DNA of 32,208 nt from Bacteroidota bacterium (GTDB taxonomy: Bacteria > Bacteroidota > Ignavibacteria > UBA10030 > UBA6906): NCBI GenBank assembly GCA_019637975.1, contig JAHBUR010000004.1, positions 1-32,208 of the forward strand. Direction: 5' to 3'. The position numbers and the translations under genes are program-made. Positions 1-7,707 of the stretch are shown piece after piece (position 1 is the stretch's first letter; each line of letters starts with the position of its first letter). The notes under the pieces were generated by a model. That model was not told the DNA's origin and ran no database searches. It saw nothing but the letters and a program-made list of their open reading frames with translations.

Positions 1-91
1 GATCACATGACAGGGGGCCTTCCTTTGTGTTCAAAGGTACATGTACCCATGTCCGGTGGAGCGTGGTCGAATCAAGTTTTCGCGTTGTGAA

Positions 92-330
92 TCATTTCCC
101 CTTGTAACAGGTCTTTGTGCCAAACCAACGACCGTCATAATGCACGGTCACGAATAAACGCAAGTACGCCTCAGCGTACGGCACCCCGTTCCTGGATCGA
201 GGTGGGTAACACTTGTAGATATTGTTGTCCGCGGCCCTGATAGCGCGGACGGTATGCAGCAGTAAAATCTCGCCCTCATAACGATAGGAAAAGCGAATGA
301 GATTTTCAAGGGCTATGCCCTGAACGTGTC
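92..330 (-). pseudogene. Decayed coding remnant, C-terminal part of an unknown protein
   Basis: On the minus strand a frame stays open for about 78 codons and ends at a TGA at 92-94, but it has no start codon: a TGA lies directly upstream in frame. The translated text is protein-like (for example VRAIRAADNNIYKCYPPR and VTVHYDGRWFGTKTCYKGK at the end). The part at 198-263 is repeated at 1486-1551, where the same frame also reads as protein but is interrupted sooner. I do not recognise the family. The coding-like character is seen in the translation; that it is a degraded gene is inference. Confidence 0.45.
198..263. repeat. 66-bp dispersed repeat, copy 1
   Basis: Sixty-six bases match the segment at 1486-1551 with three substitutions and no gaps. 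The flanks do not match. The segment lies inside the decayed coding remnant and contains a 7-base perfect stem (GTCCGCG/CGCGGAC). The second copy has lost part of that stem, so RNA structure does not seem to be what is conserved. Confidence 0.85.
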
Positions 331-524
331 ACAGATCAACCCTCTTCACCTCAAGACCCCAAAAGAGCTCGAAAAAAATCCCCCCAACATGTATTGACCA
401 GCCTAATTTGCTGCTTCCAGTGATCTTGATTGGCTTCGATTGGCTACAAAGAGCATACACCATATTCAGTCAGGACTGACACATTCGTTGCGATCCTTTG
501 ATAAATCCATGACATACCAGGTCT

Positions 525-601
525 GCTATAAGGAAACCTGTGGCGATGTTGAAGAGGGTTGTTGTACCGGCGCCGTTGGGGCCGATGAGGGAGGTGTATT
601 G
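525..601 (-). pseudogene. Scrap of an ABC-transporter ATPase around the Walker A motif
   Basis: On the minus strand, between an in-frame TGA and roughly position 525, the translation contains SLIGPNGAGTTTLFNIATGF. This is the P-loop region of LivG/LptB-type ABC ATPases (GPNGAGKTTLFN), with the catalytic lysine replaced by threonine by one base change (AAA to ACA). Sequence on both sides does not continue the domain: the B-strand before it and the Q-loop after it are missing. It is a relic about 22 residues long, not a working gene. Confidence 0.5.
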
Positions 602-651
602 TGTTGTTCAATCAAGCTCGGATCGTTCTCTATGTGTCCACTTTCTTTGTC

Positions 652-672
652 CGTCACGCGAGAAGCGTGACG
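652..672. repeat. Perfect hairpin, 8-bp stem, 5-nt loop
   Basis: CGTCACGC and GCGTGACG flank the loop GAGAA. No T-run follows on either strand, so it is not a typical terminator. A second hairpin of the same 8-5-8 geometry but different sequence is at 1370-1390. Confidence 0.6.
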
Positions 673-862
673 AGATCTCGATGCCATTGGGATCGGACTC
701 GCCCAAAGTCCCGCTCTTTGAGATTCCGCAGATGCGGGATTCAAGGGCGGAAAAAGTGGACGGAAAGTCCGCCTTCCAGGATCCCGCACATAGGGCGGAT
801 CCAGAAGCGGGAAAAGGGCGGCGAAATCGTAACCCACGAATCACTCGCCACCCCGCATGCCA

Positions 863-905
863 GAGATTTCGGCCGTGGTGCAATTGCTTGTTTTGCCGAA
901 ATCTC
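863..905. repeat. Inverted repeat, 10-bp arms
   Basis: GAGATTTCGG at 863-872 is exactly complementary to CCGAAATCTC at 896-905, separated by 23 bases. The core GATTTCGG also recurs nearby at about 944. Its function is unknown. Confidence 0.55.
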
Positions 906-1108
906 AACCCCTTCGAGTGATTCTTCCCACTGCGCACCGCCAGCGATTTCGGAAGCCCACCACACGTTAGATCAGATCCCCTGCGCTAATTCATTATCAA
1001 CAGTTGTCATGGGACATCTTAAGGTTGATTCAAGTCAGTCTGTTGGTTTCGCCAAAGCCAAATTTTAAGCATGCGGTCAGTTCATCGCCCACTTTCTTTG
1101 CTCACCCA

Positions 1109-1345
1109 GTTGAAATCGCGAAGCTCTGCATGATTCGCCAACCCGCACAGCTCGTCAGAGTCCGTCGGACGACGGCCCTGCCGGAGTCTGACGACCGTCA
1201 ATTCCGGACACCTCAGCTTATTGGCGGGCAAGCTGAAACCGCAAAGCCAGATTGGTTTGCCATCCCACACAGCTCGTCAGAGTCCGTCGGACGACGGCCC
1301 CTGCCGGAGTCTGACGACCGTCGATTCGGGAGGAGTAAGGGGCTG
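1109..1345. repeat. Tandem ~122-bp repeat with palindromic core
   Basis: Two adjacent units share a nearly identical core at 1146-1199 and 1268-1322 (54 and 55 bases, differing by one inserted C), and looser similarity upstream of each core (TGAAA..CGC/AAAGC and the CCACACAG/CCGCACAG context). Each core holds CGTCAGAGTCCG and CGGAGTCTGACG, which pair with one mismatch across a GC-rich loop, so each unit can form a hairpin. The spacing is 122 bases from core to core. Confidence 0.7.
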
Positions 1346-1369
1346 GATTCTTGGGGCTATGTATATCTG

Positions 1370-1390
1370 GCAGATAGACGGCCTATCTGC
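1370..1390. repeat. Perfect hairpin, 8-bp stem, 5-nt loop
   Basis: GCAGATAG and CTATCTGC flank the loop ACGGC. No T-run follows. It has the same 8-5-8 geometry as the hairpin at 652-672. Confidence 0.55.
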
Positions 1391-1442
1391 TACAAATAGA
1401 TTCGATTGAGAAGACTCCTGCAAGGTACCGACATCTATCAAT

Positions 1443-1464
1443 GGCACATTATGCTCTATGTGCC
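1443..1464. repeat. Perfect hairpin, 7-bp stem, 8-nt loop
   Basis: GGCACAT and ATGTGCC are exactly complementary across eight bases. The hairpin lies 21 bases before the second 66-bp repeat copy. Confidence 0.5.
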
Positions 1465-1485
1465 GGTGATATATTCTCAGCCAAC

Positions 1486-1551
1486 CGAGGTGGGTAACAC
1501 TCGTAGATATTGTTGTCCGCTGCCCTGATAGCGCAGACGGTATGCAGCAGT
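1486..1551. repeat. 66-bp dispersed repeat, copy 2
   Basis: This is the second copy of the segment at 198-263, in the same orientation, with three substitutions. Its minus-strand frame reads LLHTVCAIRAADNNIYECYPPR, but a TAA replaces the TTA codon just before it, so this copy is also non-functional as a gene. Confidence 0.85.
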
Positions 1552-1644
1552 TACATTCTCAGAAAACGGTGCCGTACCCAACGTATTTCGGCTCAGCTGC
1601 AGCGACCACCTACTGTAGGAAAATAGATCGAAAGGAGAAGTGTT

Positions 1645-1701
1645 ATGGCAATGCGGGGTTTTGTATTCCTGATTCTTGTTGTGTCGGCTTTAACTGTGTA
1701 G
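1645..1701 (+). pseudogene. Short signal-peptide-like ORF with a good ribosome binding site
   Basis: AAAGGAG at 1631-1637 precedes an ATG by 7 bases. The frame encodes 18 residues, MAMRGFVFLILVVSALTV, then TAG. It looks like the first part of a signal peptide that has been cut short. It could be a decayed gene for a secreted protein or a true small membrane peptide; I favour the relic because the neighbourhood is full of decayed pieces. Confidence 0.3.
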
Positions 1702-1792
1702 GTCGGCGCCCGAAAAGAGTGCTTTTTGCGCATGGCACCAATGCCTTGACATGGCGAATCGATCTCCAAGCGTACGCTTAAGGCGGTTTGCC

Positions 1793-2788
1793 CTATCCGC
1801 CGATTGCGACCATTGCGGCATTTCCGGAATGTACTAACTCGGGGACATCGGGATGGCGCTCCCATTTGGCAATGACGCATGCTTGAATTGCCCGTTCGAT
1901 TTCCGTCTGCTCTGCTCCGCTACGAAGCAGCAGCTTGAGATCCGTTTCCTCGCGCGCAAAGAGGCAATTCCTGAGTTTTCCGTCTGCGGTGAGGCGCAAA
2001 CGATTACACGAATCGCAGAAGTGTTCGCTGATCGTCGGGATGAAGCCAACCACTGCATCGGTTCCGGCAACCCGATACTCTTTCGCTGTTCCCCGCACAC
2101 CTTCGCCCGGCAATATTGGAATGAGCTGATACCTCCGGCTGATTCTCTCTTTCATCTCACCGTAGGACATGAAGCGGACTTCGTTCCACCGGTTGCCGAG
2201 AAACGGCATGTATTCTATGAACCTGACATTCAGAGATTTGTCGACGGCAAGCGAAACGAAATCCGGTAATTCGTCGTCGTTGAAGTCTCTCATGACCACC
2301 GTGTTGATCTTCACCGATGCAAAACCGGTTTTCGATGCGGCTGAGATGCCGGCGAGAACATGGTCGAAGCCACTGCGAAGCGAGATATGCTCGAATCGTT
2401 CCGGTCGAAGTGTGTCAAGGCTGATGTTGATATGACGTACACCGGCCGCGTGCAGGGCTTGCGCATTCTCTTCCAGGAAAATGCCGTTGGTTGACAACGC
2501 AAGCGTTGTAAGACCGGGAATTGCCGAAAGGTGCGAACATAATTCCTCAACCCCCTTCCGCACCAAAGGCTCTCCCCCCGTCAACCGGATTTTGTGTACT
2601 CCCAGATCAACGAAGGTACGCGCAAGGGCCAGAATTTCATCGAACTTCAGAATCTCTTCCCGCGGCTGGATGGCAATTCCTTCCGCGGGCATGCAATACT
2701 TGCATCGCAAGTTGCATCTATCGGTGAGTGAAATCCGGAGATACTCGTGGCGACGATCAAATGTATCGGTGAGGGGGGTGACGGGCAT
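1793..2788 (-). CDS. moaA: GTP 3',8-cyclase MoaA (molybdenum cofactor biosynthesis)
   Basis: This 331-residue radical SAM enzyme rearranges GTP to (8S)-3',8-cyclo-7,8-dihydroguanosine 5'-triphosphate, the first step of molybdopterin synthesis in the cytoplasm. The N-terminal SAM cluster motif is C25-x3-C29-x2-C32 in the context DRCNLRCKYCMP, followed by the SAM-binding LTGGEP at about 69-74. The C-terminal cluster motif C258-x2-C261-x13-C275 is present, and the protein ends in Gly-Gly, the conserved tail needed for activity in this family. The length is normal. It is the last gene of the long unit, 5 bases after the barrel protein. No other moa or mob gene is in the window. Its product serves NarG, which needs the bis-MGD form of the cofactor. 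Confidence 0.96.
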   Translation of the reverse strand: MPVTPLTDTFDRRHEYLRISLTDRCNLRCKYCMPAEGIAIQPREEILKFDEILALARTFVDLGVHKIRLTGGEPLVRKGVEELCSHLSAIPGLTTLALSTNGIFLEENAQALHAAGVRHINISLDTLRPERFEHISLRSGFDHVLAGISAASKTGFASVKINTVVMRDFNDDELPDFVSLAVDKSLNVRFIEYMPFLGNRWNEVRFMSYGEMKERISRRYQLIPILPGEGVRGTAKEYRVAGTDAVVGFIPTISEHFCDSCNRLRLTADGKLRNCLFAREETDLKLLLRSGAEQTEIERAIQACVIAKWERHPDVPELVHSGNAAMVAIGG

Positions 2789-2793
2789 ACGTT

Positions 2794-4023
2794 TCAGAAC
2801 GTTACCATGGTCAAAAGGTATCCCCAGAATGCAGCATCGCTGCCGTTAAACCGTTGGCGCATCGCCGAGGCCGGGAGGAATACCGAAGTGCCCACTTCAA
2901 AATTGACATTCCTGTTGTAGCGGAGTGTGAGCACTACATCGATTTCCTGACCCAGGGTGCGTTGGCCCGCGATAGATTGATGGTAGGCGAAATGGTGGAA
3001 CCAAATGTTCAGGCTGAGTTTCTCGGAGGGCGTGATGGTGGAACGGATCATCAGATCAGTCAATCCGCGGTCAAGCGTCTGTGCCGGGATGTTGATGAAG
3101 TAGTCCATATACCCGTAGAACTTATGTCCCGTATGAAAGGCGGGATCAAACGACTTGTACGTCGTTCCGCCCGATAATCCGGACAGGAGTTCATAACCTG
3201 CCGCAACGCGGCTGAACACGGAACCTTCAAACGAGTATCCCACTCCTCCTGTCAACATATACGCCGAAATGTTGGTGGCCCGCCGCTTGCCCCCTTGATA
3301 GGCAAATTCACATTCGTAATCGAGAGCATTGGCCTTCCCTTTGACGTGCGAACCGGCTGTGAAACGCTGCAGTTCCGTGGCACCAGACGAAAGCGAGCGG
3401 TTCCATTCGTACAGAAGATAGCCGCTTACTGTGTGTTCGGGAATATTCTTTATTGAAAGATACGAACCGAAGAAATTGCTCCCCTCATCACTCACCGGTT
3501 GCACCGCCGGAGGAGTTGCCACCGGTGCATACGGTTGTACCTCGCCGGTGTTCATCGCAAAGAGATCGAGCATGAATGAAGGAATATCGAAACGGGCGAG
3601 ACCACCGTCAAATACGCGGCCGACGTTATGCCAGCCAACCGTCCCGACCATTCTCTCATTGCCGTACGACAATTCCTGGCGGCCGAGACGCAGCGTCAGT
3701 TCATCGAGAAACAGCTTTGTAAGCTCAACGTATCCTTGGTGAAGGTCGAGGTTGCGTGAATCGGAAAGAGTGCTTGTTTCCTGGCCGAACACCCGCGAAT
3801 CACGGGCCTGAATAAGAATGCGGACATCCTCCAACGGACGCGCTTCGAGCCCCAGCCGTGTTCGCAACAGCGTGTAGGTATTTGCATGGGTTCGCTGATT
3901 ACAATCGCGCATGTCCACTTCACTGCGGATCCGGATATCTCCCATCCACCGAAAAGAGGGAGAGAAATCCTGGGAGGATGCTGGCACAGCGGCAAGAAGA
4001 AGGAAGAAGGCAAGAAGGCGCAT
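2794..4023 (-). CDS. Outer-membrane beta-barrel protein (alginate-export/porin-like)
   Basis: The product has 409 residues. It starts with a signal peptide (MRLLAFFLLLAAVPASSQ, cleavage probably after SSQ), followed by a chain of alternating hydrophobic/polar strands rich in Tyr, Gly and Arg (RIRSEVDMRD, LLRTRLGLEARP, LTLRLGRQELSYGNERMVG) and a final residue Phe (LLTMVTF), as in outer-membrane barrels. The pattern RTRLGLEA...QARDSRVFGQE resembles the alginate-export domain family, often seen as a generic porin in Bacteroidota and Chlorobi. It lies 24 bases after actF and 5 before moaA, so it is co-transcribed with the respiratory genes. A role in letting nitrate or nitrite through the outer membrane is a guess from position. 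The start is preceded by AGGA at a rather long spacing. Confidence 0.75.
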   Translation of the reverse strand: MRLLAFFLLLAAVPASSQDFSPSFRWMGDIRIRSEVDMRDCNQRTHANTYTLLRTRLGLEARPLEDVRILIQARDSRVFGQETSTLSDSRNLDLHQGYVELTKLFLDELTLRLGRQELSYGNERMVGTVGWHNVGRVFDGGLARFDIPSFMLDLFAMNTGEVQPYAPVATPPAVQPVSDEGSNFFGSYLSIKNIPEHTVSGYLLYEWNRSLSSGATELQRFTAGSHVKGKANALDYECEFAYQGGKRRATNISAYMLTGGVGYSFEGSVFSRVAAGYELLSGLSGGTTYKSFDPAFHTGHKFYGYMDYFINIPAQTLDRGLTDLMIRSTITPSEKLSLNIWFHHFAYHQSIAGQRTLGQEIDVVLTLRYNRNVNFEVGTSVFLPASAMRQRFNGSDAAFWGYLLTMVTF

Positions 4024-4047
4024 ACGTACATTGTTCCTGAGACAAGT

Positions 4048-5220
4048 TCAAGAGAGATGGAGGCTTTCCTCCAGCATCGGGTCTTTCACGGGAACTACCG
4101 GGGCCCGGGAGAGCGCCCGGAAAGTTCCGAAAAAAAAGTATGCAAGTGCAGCGGCAATCGGCCCGATAACCCAGAGGCTGAACTCCGGCCCCGACTCGTG
4201 AAACGGCGGCAGTATCATCCAAAACAAATCTATCCAATGCCCGATCATGATGATGATGCAGACCTTGAAGAGCAGGCCTTCGTTCCGCTTCGCTGATTGC
4301 GGAAGAAGAACAGCGAAAGGAATCACCCAGTTGAAGACAACATTGAGTCCGGTGAAGATGAGCCAACTCCCTTGCTCCCGACGAAGATAATATACCACCT
4401 CCTCGGGAATATTGGCATACCAGATAAGAATGTACTGGCTGAACCAGATGTACATCCAGAATGTGCTGAAGGCGAAGATGAGCTTCCCGAGATCGTGCAG
4501 GTGGGATTCGTTCACAACTCTTTGCAGCGGCCCCCAGCGCCGCAACAGGATAACGACGATGGTAATGGCGGCCAGACCGTTCAACAGCAACCCGCAGAAA
4601 TTGTAAATACCGAAGATGGTGCTGTACCAGTGCGGCTCTAACGACATGATCCAATCCATGCTTGCGACAGTGAAGGTCAACGCAAACACGACAAGAAATA
4701 CTGCCGAGAGTTTTGTGCTTTTTGCCGTAAGCGTAATGTCGCCGCTCGCATCCTGCTTGCGTGAGTACTTTACCAGCAAGGCCACAAACAGCAGCCAGAG
4801 ACCAAGGTAAATCACCGTGCGGATCACGAAGAACGGGACGTTCAACCAGCCGGCCTTCTCGTGCAACATGTGGTCCGCCGCGACGACATCCTGATGACTC
4901 CACTCATACAACGTCCCTATGCCGAACAAAACGACGAACATTGCAAGGGCCGCGACGGGCAACACGCTTGTCATTGCCTCCGGTACCCGGCGGAATGCTA
5001 CGGCCCAACCGGCGTTGGTAACAAACAGCAGGGCGATAAACACAGCCCCGGCAATTCCCAGACTCAGCAGATAGTATGCAGCAAGCAGAATGTTCGGCCA
5101 GGTCGCCGCGGGATTGACGATCACGCCTATAGCGGTGATGATGAGTCCCGCCCCGGCCAACAGCAAAAGATTCCGACGGAGAGCGGGAGAGAGCTGAAAT
5201 GCAGCGTGCTTCATGATCAT
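4048..5220 (-). CDS. actF: Alternative Complex III subunit ActF (quinol:cytochrome c oxidoreductase membrane subunit)
   Basis: This 390-residue polytopic membrane protein has about ten hydrophobic segments, of the ActF/NrfD-like type. In ACIII, ActC and ActF form the membrane core around the quinol site. I chose ATG at 5220 (MIMKHAAF) because it overlaps the actE stop codon as ATGA; the longer open frame to 5286 would run 70 bases into actE and begin with a non-membrane stretch. The C-terminus is a charged tail (PVKDPMLEESLHLS). It is the last act gene; no actG and no cytochrome oxidase gene follows, unlike the usual Bacteroidota arrangement. Confidence 0.88.
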   Translation of the reverse strand: MIMKHAAFQLSPALRRNLLLLAGAGLIITAIGVIVNPAATWPNILLAAYYLLSLGIAGAVFIALLFVTNAGWAVAFRRVPEAMTSVLPVAALAMFVVLFGIGTLYEWSHQDVVAADHMLHEKAGWLNVPFFVIRTVIYLGLWLLFVALLVKYSRKQDASGDITLTAKSTKLSAVFLVVFALTFTVASMDWIMSLEPHWYSTIFGIYNFCGLLLNGLAAITIVVILLRRWGPLQRVVNESHLHDLGKLIFAFSTFWMYIWFSQYILIWYANIPEEVVYYLRREQGSWLIFTGLNVVFNWVIPFAVLLPQSAKRNEGLLFKVCIIIMIGHWIDLFWMILPPFHESGPEFSLWVIGPIAAALAYFFFGTFRALSRAPVVPVKDPMLEESLHLS

Positions 5221-5813
5221 GGCTGCCCCGCTGCAAGTGATCGTTGCTGTGTTTGCAACGACCGGATGTACGCGATAACATGCCATCGATCGGCACGCGT
5301 TACCTGCGCGGCAAGGGACGGCATGTTCTTTTGTCCGAATGTTATCACATGAAACATTTGTCCATTCTTCATCTTCATGGCATTCTCTGCAAAGAGTGAT
5401 GGTGGAGGGGGGAATCCACGCTGCGCGACAGTGCCGTCACCCGCTCCGCCGGCGCCATGGCACGGGGAGCACACTGCGGCGTACACTTTTCCACCGCGCT
5501 GAATATCGTGCAGGGTGTCGGCTGCGACCAGCGGGCTTTGCAATTCCTCGCCTGCCCGTTTTGCTTCGGCTTCGGAAGCCGAAAATGATATTGGCGGAAA
5601 TCCGCGCGCTATTGTTCCCTCCACCGGCGGCTGCAGAAGCTTCCCGTCGGGAAAGACACTTGTTGCTGCAAGTGACGGATACGAAGTATGTGCCACCATC
5701 CCCGGAAGTATCTCGATGTTGCGTGTGGTATAGTCACGCCGGACGAGAAAAATAGTCGCAATCAACATTATGAACAACAACAACAGGACAGTATTGACGA
5801 TTTTGATAACCAT
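5217..5813 (-). CDS. actE: Alternative Complex III subunit ActE, monoheme cytochrome c
   Basis: This 198-residue protein has an N-terminal hydrophobic segment (about 5-23) that exports or anchors it, and one heme c motif, C115-SP-C118-H119, in the context AAVCSPCHGAGGAGDG. A methionine in NMPSLA near the C-terminus is the likely axial ligand. In ACIII this subunit sits on the periplasmic side and can hand electrons to soluble cytochromes. Its start overlaps the actD stop by one base (TGATG), and its stop overlaps the actF start. Confidence 0.9.
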   Translation of the reverse strand: MVIKIVNTVLLLLFIMLIATIFLVRRDYTTRNIEILPGMVAHTSYPSLAATSVFPDGKLLQPPVEGTIARGFPPISFSASEAEAKRAGEELQSPLVAADTLHDIQRGGKVYAAVCSPCHGAGGAGDGTVAQRGFPPPPSLFAENAMKMKNGQMFHVITFGQKNMPSLAAQVTRADRWHVIAYIRSLQTQQRSLAAGQP

Positions 5814-6337
5814 CAGTCGGCCTCCACCTGTTCTTCCATCTTCAGTAGATGAAACGGTGTGAACATCTCACGCACGGTGTGCACGTCGAACGCGGCGTCC
5901 GTTTGTGTCAGGACAAGCACGAATTTGTCGTTTGTCACTCCCTCGAACAATCTCTTCGGCTTCCTGCCCGGAAGGAGCTTGCTGCGCAGCAGGAACGCGA
6001 GTACTGTTCCGACTCCGGCGAACAATACCGTCACTTCAAACGTGACAGGTACGAACGCTGGAAGCGAAATCAGGGGTTTCCCGCCGACATTGACAGGCCA
6101 ATCCCACGCCGAAGTCCAGATTTGAAATCCGAGCTTCGCAATCGCTCCGGTGAGGCCAAGCGCAAGACACACTGCAGCAATGCGAGTCGGCTTGATTCCT
6201 TGGGCGATGTCAAGTCCGTGCACGGCAAACGGCGTGTAGGCATCTACTATGTCATAGCCGCGGGTTCGTGCCGTCTTCGTCGCTGCAACGATATCGTGTT
6301 CGCTGCCGAACACGCTGACCAGCAGTCGTCTGCTCAT
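5813..6337 (-). CDS. actD: Alternative Complex III subunit ActD (DUF3341)
   Basis: This 174-residue protein has the DUF3341 layout: a short soluble N-terminus ([33 protein letters not shown]; written here in two overlapping parts it covers about residues 8-41), then two hydrophobic segments (about 54-74 and 95-118) and a cytoplasmic tail that resembles a small fold with FVLVLTQTD. It is a membrane accessory subunit of ACIII. AAAGGAGG precedes the ATG, and the start overlaps the actC stop as ATGA. Confidence 0.9.
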   Translation of the reverse strand: MSRRLLVSVFGSEHDIVAATKTARTRGYDIVDAYTPFAVHGLDIAQGIKPTRIAAVCLALGLTGAIAKLGFQIWTSAWDWPVNVGGKPLISLPAFVPVTFEVTVLFAGVGTVLAFLLRSKLLPGRKPKRLFEGVTNDKFVLVLTQTDAAFDVHTVREMFTPFHLLKMEEQVEAD

Positions 6338-7707
6338 GCGTGACCTCCTTTCCCGTTGCGGCCGTAGTGGAGAACCCCTTTTACTTCACCGATTGCAACC
6401 ATCGGAAGGAAGCGGGCGAAGAGGAGGAAGAGTGTGAAGAACAACCCGAAGCTTCCGGCAAGTGTTGCAAGATCAATAATCGTGGGCGTGAAGCTTGCCC
6501 AGCTTGCGGGCAGATAATCCCGCGTCAGCGATGTCATGATGATAACAAAGCGCTCGAACCACATACCGACGTTGATAATGATGGAGATGATGAACACCCA
6601 GATGACATTCGTTCTCAATTTCTTGAACCAGAAGAATTGTGTCGCGAGAATATTGCAGCCCACCATCATCCAGTACGTCCAGCCGTACGGACCCAGCGCA
6701 CGGTTGATGAATGCAAACTGCTCGTAGCCGTTCGCCGAGTAGTATGCGACGAACAGCTCCGTCGCATACGCCAAGCCGACAATTCCTCCCGTTGCGAGAA
6801 TCACCTTGCACATGTTCTCGATGTGGTGTGTGGTGATATAGGCTTCCAAGCCATTTACCTTTCTCACAATCAGCATCAGCGTCAACACCATTGCGAAGCC
6901 CGAGAACACGGCACCGGCGACAAAATACGGGGGCAGAATTGTTGTATGCCAGCCGGGAATCACCGACGTGGCAAAATCCCAACTCACGATTGTATGCACG
7001 GAAACAACAAGCGGGGTTGCGAGTCCGGCAAGCAGCAAATAGACCTTCTCATACCGATGCCACGTCCGGTTGGAGCCGTTCCAGCCCAGACTGAAGAAGG
7101 CGTACACTTTTTGTTTGATGGTTGATGTTGTTCTGTCGCGCAGCGTTGCGAGATCGGGTATCAATCCCACATACCAAAAGACGAGCGAGATGGTGAAGTA
7201 ACAGCTGATTGCAAACATATCCCACTCAAGCGGCGACCGGAAGTTAACCCACAACGGCCCGCGGAAGTTGGGATAGGGAACAAGCCAGAATGCAAACCAG
7301 GGTCTTCCTGTGTGAATGATCGGGAAGATTCCGGCGCAGATCACGGCGAAGATCGTCATCGCTTCGGCAGAGCGGTTGACGGATGTTCTCCATTTCTGTC
7401 TGAAGAGAAAAAGAATAGCCGAGATCAGTGTGCCCGCATGCCCGATACCGATCCAGAAAACGAAGTTGGTGATATCGAACGCCCAGCCTACCGTATTGTT
7501 CAATCCCCACACACCAACACCAGTCATAATTTGATAGGCGACGGCGGCAGCACCGATCAGCAACACGCCGGCCGAAATGATGAACGCTGCCCACCATGCT
7601 GTGGAGGTTTTTCTTTCGAGAGGCTTCGCGATGTCGTGTGTGACGTCGGCGTACGACTTGTTGTCGAGAACGAGAGGCTTGCGCAACACGGAAAGGACTT
7701 CAGCCAT
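6334..7707 (-). CDS. actC: Alternative Complex III subunit ActC (NrfD/PsrC-like membrane subunit)
   Basis: This 457-residue integral membrane protein of the NrfD/PsrC superfamily has about ten transmembrane segments. Family-typical stretches include [20 protein letters not shown], the [10 protein letters not shown] region and [20 protein letters not shown]. In ACIII it docks the iron-sulfur subunit ActB and contributes the quinol-oxidising site. Its ATG lies just before the actB stop (8-base overlap) and is preceded by a full-strength AGGAGGTGA, so translation is probably independent of, but linked to, actB. Confidence 0.93.
   Translation of the reverse strand: MAEVLSVLRKPLVLDNKSYADVTHDIAKPLERKTSTAWWAAFIISAGVLLIGAAAVAYQIMTGVGVWGLNNTVGWAFDITNFVFWIGIGHAGTLISAILFLFRQKWRTSVNRSAEAMTIFAVICAGIFPIIHTGRPWFAFWLVPYPNFRGPLWVNFRSPLEWDMFAISCYFTISLVFWYVGLIPDLATLRDRTTSTIKQKVYAFFSLGWNGSNRTWHRYEKVYLLLAGLATPLVVSVHTIVSWDFATSVIPGWHTTILPPYFVAGAVFSGFAMVLTLMLIVRKVNGLEAYITTHHIENMCKVILATGGIVGLAYATELFVAYYSANGYEQFAFINRALGPYGWTYWMMVGCNILATQFFWFKKLRTNVIWVFIISIIINVGMWFERFVIIMTSLTRDYLPASWASFTPTIIDLATLAGSFGLFFTLFLLFARFLPMVAIGEVKGVLHYGRNGKGGHA

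Larger units (their letters stand above)
1..1792. other. Gene-poor, hairpin- and repeat-rich region
   Basis: No reading frame here looks like an intact gene. The open frames on both strands are short, overlap one another and have no recognisable protein content. What the stretch does hold is listed separately: two copies of a 66-bp coding relic, a tandem ~122-bp repeat, an ABC ATPase scrap, several perfect hairpins and a truncated signal-peptide-like start. It lies downstream of moaA, at the end of the long minus-strand unit. It looks like an area of gene decay. Confidence 0.6.

Noticed and set aside
652-672. Rho-independent terminator
   Set aside because: The stem is perfect but no T-run follows on either strand and no gene ends nearby.
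863-905. Integron attC site
   Set aside because: The arms lack the conserved RYYYAAC and GTTRRRY ends, and no integrase or cassette gene is present.
1146-1322. CRISPR array from the two near-identical 54-55 base segments
   Set aside because: There are only two copies, the unit is too long, the intervening 68 bases are partly similar rather than unique spacers, and no cas gene is present.
440-1409. Several overlapping open frames of 60-155 residues on both strands
   Set aside because: They overlap each other, have no ribosome sites, and their composition is not protein-like apart from the short ABC ATPase piece in another frame.
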